Shown here piece after piece: positions 59,425 through 64,000 of a stretch of 64,000 bases of DNA (position 1 is the stretch's first letter; each line of letters opens with the position of its first letter). A program made the position numbers and the translations under genes. The stretch is from NCBI GenBank assembly GCA_964395315.1, contig CAYNBI010000005.1, forward strand, positions 9,458 to 73,457, written 5' to 3'. Under the pieces are notes generated by a model. That model made no database searches, was not told the origin of the DNA, and saw only the letters and a list, made by a program, of their open reading frames with translations. The stretch comes from CAVORB01 sp964395315 (lineage in GTDB: Bacteria > Pseudomonadota > Gammaproteobacteria > Chromatiales > Chromatiaceae).

Positions 59425-59901
59425 TCAGGCGCCGCCCGGAAGCTCCCTTACCGCCGCCAGGACCTCATCCACGTGGCCCTTGACCTTGACCTTGCGCCAT
59501 TCGCGGCGGAGCACGCCTTCGGCGTCGATGAGGAAGGTGCTGCGCTCGACCCCCAGGGACTCCCGCCCGTACATCTTCTTGAGCTGGATGACGTCGAACA
59601 TCCGGCACAGGGCTTCGTCGGTGTCGGACACGAGGTCGAACGGGAAGGCCTGCTTGGCCTTGAAGTTCTCCTGGGCCTTGATGCCGTCTCGGGAGGCGCC
59701 GAGGATGGTCGCTGATGCCGCGGCGAAGGAATCGTGGGCGTCTCGGAAGTCCTGTCCCTCCTGGGTGCAGCCCGGGGTGCTCGCCTTGGGATAGAAATAG
59801 AGGACGAGACGCCTGCCGCGGAAATCCGAAAGGCGCGCCGTGCGCCCGCCCGTCAGTACGAGTTCGATGTCAGGGATGGGTTCGCTGATTTTCAAGCTCA
59901 T
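59425..59901 (-). CDS. bcp: Thioredoxin-dependent peroxiredoxin Bcp
   Basis: A 158-residue peroxiredoxin of the BCP/PrxQ class. FRGRRLVLYFYPKASTPGCTQEGQDFRDAH holds the peroxidatic cysteine in TPGCT. The resolving cysteine five residues later in E. coli Bcp is replaced here (GCTQEGQ), so the protein may use a different Cys (CRMF) or be 1-Cys. It follows gcvR by 48 bases, an order conserved in gammaproteobacteria. Confidence 0.95.
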   Translation of the reverse strand: MSLKISEPIPDIELVLTGGRTARLSDFRGRRLVLYFYPKASTPGCTQEGQDFRDAHDSFAAASATILGASRDGIKAQENFKAKQAFPFDLVSDTDEALCRMFDVIQLKKMYGRESLGVERSTFLIDAEGVLRREWRKVKVKGHVDEVLAAVRELPGGA

Positions 59902-59949
59902 GGGCGTTCATTATCTCCGCGTCGTAACCGATGGCGGCCACGTGCTCTT

Positions 59950-60489
59950 TCACCCCTTCAGGGGCTCGAGCACGGCGTCCAGATTTAGGCCGTCGCAGTA
60001 GTCCATGAACTCCTCGCGCAGGGCCGCGATGTGGATGTCCGCGGGTATGCCGACGGTCATGTGCACCGAGAACATGGGCGTGCCGGTGTGGGCCGCCGCG
60101 TAGGTGCTGGTAGCCATGTCCTCGATGTTGATGTTGCGATCGGCGAAGAAGCCTGCCAGCTTGTTGACGATGCCGGGGTGGTCCATGGAGACGACGTCCA
60201 CGGCGTAGGGCAGCAGATTGTTGCCCGCGGCGCGCTGCCCGGTGCGTTTTGAAATGATGGTCATGCCCAGCTGACGCTGCAGCTCGGGCAGGGCGTTCTC
60301 CACCTTGGCCAGGGTGTTCCATTTCCCCTCCACCAGCAGCATGGCCGCGAACTCCCCGCCGAGCACCGTCATGCGGCTGTCCTCGATGTTGCAGCCATGA
60401 TCCAAGATTGCCTTGGACAGCTGGTTGACGATGCCGGGGTGGTCCTCACCCAGGGCGGAGATCACTAGGTAAGTCTTCTGCGTGGCCAT
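59950..60489 (-). CDS. gcvR: Glycine cleavage system regulator GcvR
   Basis: A 179-residue protein of two ACT domains from the ATG at 60489: SALGEDHPGIVNQLSKAILDHGCNIEDSRMTVLGGEFAAMLL and VVSMDHPGIVNKLAGFFADRNINIEDMATSTYAA. In E. coli GcvR acts with GcvA to repress the glycine cleavage operon and binds glycine. Its position next to bcp and opposite dapA is the normal gammaproteobacterial one. Confidence 0.95.
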   Translation of the reverse strand: MATQKTYLVISALGEDHPGIVNQLSKAILDHGCNIEDSRMTVLGGEFAAMLLVEGKWNTLAKVENALPELQRQLGMTIISKRTGQRAAGNNLLPYAVDVVSMDHPGIVNKLAGFFADRNINIEDMATSTYAAAHTGTPMFSVHMTVGIPADIHIAALREEFMDYCDGLNLDAVLEPLKG

Positions 60490-60598
60490 GAATCGGAGGA
60501 ACAGGGAGTCGTTTCGGGAGCTGCAATGCCGTGAGTGTAGCATGGGCTCAGCCCCCCCCGAAAAGGCGTATGAGACCGCACGCCTGCCTGGCGGCAGG

Positions 60599-60642
60599 TT
60601 GTGTTTCTTGATGGGCGCAAGATAATATGCGGAATTTTCCGC
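60599..60642 (+). promoter_or_regulatory. dapA promoter with adjacent dyad
   Basis: TTGTGT (60599-60604) and GATAAT (60621-60626) are 16 bases apart; TAATAT (60623-60628) is an alternative -10 with 18 bases. A perfect dyad, GCGGAA-TT-TTCCGC (60629-60642), follows at the expected transcription start. It could be an operator, but no regulator is implied. Confidence 0.45.
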
Positions 60643-60659
60643 ACTGCCGGAGTCTCGCC

Positions 60660-61535
60660 ATGTTCCGCGGAAGTATCGTTGCCCTGATCACCCCCATGCA
60701 CGACGATGGTCGCGTCGATGACGATGCTCTGCGCCGTTTGGTGGACTTCCATGTCGCGGAGGGCTCCTCCGCGATCGTCGCCGTCGGCACCACCGGGGAA
60801 TCGGCCACCCTGGACCATGCGGAGCACTGCGCGGTGATACGCCGTGTGGTCGAGCTCGCGGCGGGGCGTATTCCGGTGATCGCCGGAACCGGGGCGAACT
60901 CGACCACGGAGGCGATTGCGCTCACCCAATGCGCCCGCCAGGCGGGCGCGGACGCGGCGCTGCTGGTTACCCCCTACTACAACAAGCCCACCCAGGAGGG
61001 TCTCTACCTCCATCACAAGGCGGTGGCGGAGGCCGTGGATATCCCGCAGATTCTCTACAACGTCCCGGGGCGCACTGCCTGCGATATGCTTCCCGCCACC
61101 ACGGCGCGCCTGGCGCGCCTACCGAATATCGTCGGCATCAAGGATGCGACGGGGGAGCTCGGCCGGCTCAGCCAGTTAAAGGAATCCTGCGGGGATGGGT
61201 TCGACCTCTTCAGCGGCGACGACGCTACCGCCTGCGAGTTCATCCTCGGCGGTGGCCATGGCGTCATCTCCGTGACCGCCAACGTGGCCCCGCGGCTCAT
61301 GCAGGAGATGTGCGCAGCGGCGCTCGCGGGCGAGCGTGAAAGGGCGCTGGCCGTCAATGAGCGCCTGGACGCCCTCCATCACGACCTGTTCGTTCAATCG
61401 AACCCGATTCCGGTCAAATGGGCGGTCGCCGAGATGGGCCTGTCCCCGAAGGGTATCCGCCTGCCGCTGACCTGGCTCACCGAGGATGCCCAGCCGCGGG
61501 TCCGGGCCGCCATGACTCGGGCGGGTGTCGCCTGA
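60660..61535 (+). CDS. dapA: 4-hydroxy-tetrahydrodipicolinate synthase DapA
   Basis: Condenses pyruvate with aspartate semialdehyde in lysine synthesis. From the ATG at 60660 (GGAG upstream), 291 residues. GTTGESATL, YNVPGRTACDML with the active-site Tyr region and GIKDATGELGRLSQL with the Schiff-base lysine are all present. GSIVALITPM is the usual N-terminus. It is followed by bamC, as in E. coli. Confidence 0.98.
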   Translation: MFRGSIVALITPMHDDGRVDDDALRRLVDFHVAEGSSAIVAVGTTGESATLDHAEHCAVIRRVVELAAGRIPVIAGTGANSTTEAIALTQCARQAGADAALLVTPYYNKPTQEGLYLHHKAVAEAVDIPQILYNVPGRTACDMLPATTARLARLPNIVGIKDATGELGRLSQLKESCGDGFDLFSGDDATACEFILGGGHGVISVTANVAPRLMQEMCAAALAGERERALAVNERLDALHHDLFVQSNPIPVKWAVAEMGLSPKGIRLPLTWLTEDAQPRVRAAMTRAGVA

Positions 61536-61615
61536 TGCCGGCCGGTTTCGCCCCGCTACGCGTCATTGGCCGGTTGTTGCGGCCCAAACCCAGATATCAC
61601 GTTCGGTAGATATTC

Positions 61616-62758
61616 ATGGACAAAGCCTACGTCTTCCTCGCCATTCCGCTGACGTTGCTGATCTCCGCCTGTAGCAGCGTGCCGAGTCTCGACGAATATC
61701 TGCCGGACCAGACCCTGGAATACAAGAAGCAGCGTGAGGCGGCTGACAACCTGGAGATTCCGCCGGATCTGACCGGGGGCGACTTCGACGATGCGATGGA
61801 CGTGCCCGACGTCGGCGGTTCCATGACCTACTCGGAATACGTGGGCGAGCGCGGCAAGCGACGCGAGATTGCCGCGAGCGGAGACGTGTTGCCGGATGTC
61901 AAGAATGTAGAGCTGCGCCGCGACGGCGAAAACCGCTGGCTCGAGATCACGGGGTCACCCCAGCAGGTGTGGCCGCGGGTGGTGTCCTTCTGGCGCCAGC
62001 AAGGCATTCTGCTGGCGGAGCAGGATCCGGCCGCCGGGGTCATGAAGACGGATTGGCTCGAGAACCGGGCCGAGATCCGCAAGGACTTCGTGACCAATGT
62101 CATGCGCAAGGTCGTGGATGGGCTCTACGCAACCTCCACGCGGGACCAGTACCGTGTGCGCATCGAGCCTGGGCTGACGTCCGGAACCACCGACCTCTAC
62201 CTGACCCATCGCGCGATGGAAGAACGCTTCGCCAGCAACGCCGTGGGCGAAGACACCCAGTCCATCTGGGAGCCCGCCCCGAGCGACCCGGGCAAGGAGG
62301 CGGAGATGTTGCGCCGCTTGATGGTTTACCTCGGGGTAACCGAACAGCGGGCTGACCGCCAGCTTGCCGAGCAGCAGCCGCAAGCATCCAAGTCGCGTCT
62401 GGAGACGGGACCTGGCGGGGAGACCACCCTAGTCATCTCCGAGGAGTACCGGTACGCCTGGCGCCTGACCGGCGTGGCCCTGGACCGGGTCGGCTTCGCC
62501 GTCGAGGACCGCGACCGCTCTCAGGGCGTTTACTATGTGCGCTACGACGATCCCAGCAAGGGCCAGGAGAAGAAAGGCTGGACCTCCAAGCTCGCCTTCT
62601 GGCGCAGCGACGAGGTGGACACCGTCACCCAGTACCAGGTCAAGCTCACCGGAGATGGAAACCAGACCCGGGTGGTCGTGCGCGACCGTGTCGGGCGCCG
62701 CGACGATTCAGCCACCGCCAATCGCATCCTGACGCTGCTCAGCGAGCAAATCCGCTGA
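61616..62758 (+). CDS. bamC: Outer membrane protein assembly factor BamC
   Basis: A 380-residue lipoprotein of the Bam complex. The lipobox LLISACSS gives cleavage before Cys. YLPDQTLEYKKQREAADNLEIPPDLT is the conserved unstructured segment that binds BamD. Two helix-grip domains follow: WLEITGSPQQVWPRVVSFWRQQGI and TTLVISEEYRYAWRLTGVALDRVGFAVEDRDRSQGVYYVRY. It lies 80 bases after dapA. Confidence 0.95.
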   Translation: MDKAYVFLAIPLTLLISACSSVPSLDEYLPDQTLEYKKQREAADNLEIPPDLTGGDFDDAMDVPDVGGSMTYSEYVGERGKRREIAASGDVLPDVKNVELRRDGENRWLEITGSPQQVWPRVVSFWRQQGILLAEQDPAAGVMKTDWLENRAEIRKDFVTNVMRKVVDGLYATSTRDQYRVRIEPGLTSGTTDLYLTHRAMEERFASNAVGEDTQSIWEPAPSDPGKEAEMLRRLMVYLGVTEQRADRQLAEQQPQASKSRLETGPGGETTLVISEEYRYAWRLTGVALDRVGFAVEDRDRSQGVYYVRYDDPSKGQEKKGWTSKLAFWRSDEVDTVTQYQVKLTGDGNQTRVVVRDRVGRRDDSATANRILTLLSEQIR

Positions 62759-62816
62759 GCGGTGCCTTGTCGCAGGTGTTGATGCCGCCCGCGGGTGGTA
62801 CGGCCTGGCGACACTG

Positions 62817-63578
62817 ATGCGGTTCGCGGTGCTGGGCAGCGGCAGCCGGGGAAACGCGACCCTGGTTGAGGGCGATGGCACGCGGGTGCTGGTCGACTGC
62901 GGCTTCGCGGCGCGCGAGGCCGAGCGCCGACTCGGCGCCCTCGGTGTCGCGCCGTCAGAGCTGGATGCCATTCTCGTCACACACGAGCACGGGGACCATG
63001 TGCGTGGGGTCGCCGCGCTTGCGGGCCGCTACGGTCTGGACGTTTGGACCACCCCGGGGACCTGGCGCCAAGCCGGGGGTGCCGAGATCCCTGGTCTGCG
63101 CCTGTTCTCGGGCCACGAGACCCCCTTCCGCATCGGCGACCTCGTCGTCACCCCCTTTCCGGTTCCCCATGACGCTCGTGAGCCCTGCCAGTTCACTCTG
63201 GAGGGCGTGGGGGGGCGGCTCGGAATGCTGACGGACGCAGGCTCCGTAACCCCCCATGTCAGGGATCTGCTGCGGGAGTGCGACGCCTTGGTCCTCGAGT
63301 GCAACCATGACGAGGACATGCTGCGCGCGGGCCCCTATCCGCCCTCCCTGCAGGCTCGAGTCGGCGGCGGCTTCGGCCATCTCAGCAATGCGCAGGCCGC
63401 GCGGCTGCTCGACGCGCTGCCTCACCACGCCCTGCGGCACCTGGTGCTGGCGCACATCAGTGAGAAGAACAACCGGGTGGACCTCGTCACAGAGACGATT
63501 CTTCAGGTTTCCCGAGACCTTGAGCCCCGTATTCACCTGGCCGCGCAGGATCGCCCCGGTCCCTGGCTTCGGCTCTAG
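62817..63578 (+). CDS. Metallo-beta-lactamase fold hydrolase (YycJ/WalJ-like)
   Basis: A 253-residue metallo-hydrolase. The metal motif HEHGDH in AILVTHEHGDHVRGV, plus the earlier FAVLGSGSRGNATLVE and the LVLECNHDEDML and HLVLAHISEKNN blocks, match the YycJ group, proposed as DNA-acting nucleases in double-strand break handling. 59 bases after bamC; the place is often held by purC in other gammaproteobacteria. Confidence 0.93.
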   Translation: MRFAVLGSGSRGNATLVEGDGTRVLVDCGFAAREAERRLGALGVAPSELDAILVTHEHGDHVRGVAALAGRYGLDVWTTPGTWRQAGGAEIPGLRLFSGHETPFRIGDLVVTPFPVPHDAREPCQFTLEGVGGRLGMLTDAGSVTPHVRDLLRECDALVLECNHDEDMLRAGPYPPSLQARVGGGFGHLSNAQAARLLDALPHHALRHLVLAHISEKNNRVDLVTETILQVSRDLEPRIHLAAQDRPGPWLRL

Positions 63579-63939
63579 CCGCGGCCAACGCCGAACTCGC
63601 CGTCATCCATGGCACACCCTGGCGCCCTCCCGCCGCGATGGTGCCCGGGTGGCTTCATGCAAAATCCGCTACGCGCCTGAGGATTGGGGTGCTCCCCGCC
63701 CGCGGCGCGGGCTGACCAGATCGCCGTTTCGCTTAGCGCCCGAGAATGGGGTCACCCTCGTACGCGACGGGACGTACCGAACTGGCAGCGTTTCCCTTGC
63801 GCGATAGGCGACGTCTATGACTCGAATCAGTATTACCCATTAGCAGCCTCGAACGGCTGCTTATATTCTGGCACCTCCGGCGCCGGCGGAATTTCGTCGG
63901 AGCCGGAACCGAAACAACGTAGACCAACCGGAGTGACCC
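63579..63939. other. 361-base region upstream of rubrerythrin
   Basis: No credible gene. Near the right end a perfect hairpin, AGCAGCC (63842-63848) and GGCTGCT (63855-63861), is directly followed by TATATT (63862-63867), a possible -10 for rubrerythrin without a clear -35. The left part looks featureless. Confidence 0.4.
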
Positions 63940-64000
63940 ATGGATCTGAAAGGCAGCAAGACCGAGCAACACCTGAAAGAGGCCTTTGCGGGCGAGTCCC
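63940..64000 (+). CDS. Rubrerythrin (N-terminus only)
   Basis: The first 20 codons, MDLKGSKTEQHLKEAFAGES, are the hallmark opening of rubrerythrin, with the first iron-ligand glutamate in AFAGES. Rubrerythrin is a diiron peroxide reductase of anaerobes and microaerophiles. CCGGAGTGACCC precedes the ATG. The rest is outside the window. Confidence 0.9.
   Translation, partial: MDLKGSKTEQHLKEAFAGES

Overview
The window looks like chromosomal DNA of a GC-rich gammaproteobacterial sulfur oxidiser, probably of Chromatiales or Ectothiorhodospiraceae type. The placement is an inference from content: soxYZ, a rhodanese-tusA-dsrE2 cassette, a siroheme synthase, several DsrE and rhodanese proteins, a complete gammaproteobacterial isc operon, and gammaproteobacterial gene orders such as gcvR-bcp divergent from dapA-bamC and tgt-yajC-secD-secF. 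One run of exactly 100 N lies inside a tandem repeat, so this is a draft scaffold. No tRNA, rRNA, CRISPR array, intact insertion sequence or phage gene was seen.

Layout. 1-7.5 kb: the ubiG start, a duplicated-domain secreted protein, zapE, a short FimT pseudopilin, a secreted Asp-Ser-Gly repeat protein interrupted by the gap, an acidic protein with a twice-used DTSHLSLV motif, an FAD oxidoreductase and creA. 7.5-18.7 kb: housekeeping (2OG oxygenase, yebC-ruvC-ruvA without ruvB at its usual place, msrA, a HAD hydrolase, tgt-yajC-secD-secF, suhB, trmJ, cysE). 18.8-24.7 kb: iscR-iscS-iscU-iscA-hscB-hscA-fdx-iscX behind a well-matched IscR operator. 24.7-36.3 kb: rhodanese, LpxL-type acyltransferase, soxYZ, a BepA-like protease, a MoxR ATPase paired with a HExxH/VWA protein, a 65-residue conserved protein, an ICL/PEP-mutase enzyme, a Sel1 protein and a second-type lon, then rsmA at 36.3-37.1 kb.

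37.1-42.3 kb is an accessory block. Two methyltransferases, an NTF2-like protein and an AhpD-like protein run opposite to an HxlR-type regulator fused to an SCP2-like domain, with ACTAC/GTAGT operators between them. 42.3-44.7 kb encodes a CYTH-CHAD protein translationally coupled to a ParA-type ATPase, a candidate polyphosphate-granule positioning pair. 44.7-49.1 kb holds sulfur and stress genes: a periplasmic rhodanese, a MESH1-like ppGpp hydrolase, cysG, and rhodanese-tusA-dsrE2 closed by a strong terminator. 49.1-64 kb: a FadL porin, a LysR regulator, an AI-2E family membrane protein, a DegS-like protease, moaA with a hairpin-rich leader, a TlpA-like thioredoxin, a secreted DsrE, PIN-PhoH, bcp, gcvR, dapA, bamC, a metallo-beta-lactamase fold protein and the start of rubrerythrin.

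How they work together: soxYZ carries thiosulfate-derived sulfur in the periplasm. The rhodanese, TusA and DsrE2 proteins pass sulfane sulfur in the cytoplasm, and CysG makes siroheme for dissimilatory or assimilatory sulfite reductase. The isc operon supplies the Fe-S clusters these enzymes need. Function assignments rest on reading motifs and gene order by eye; no database search was run.
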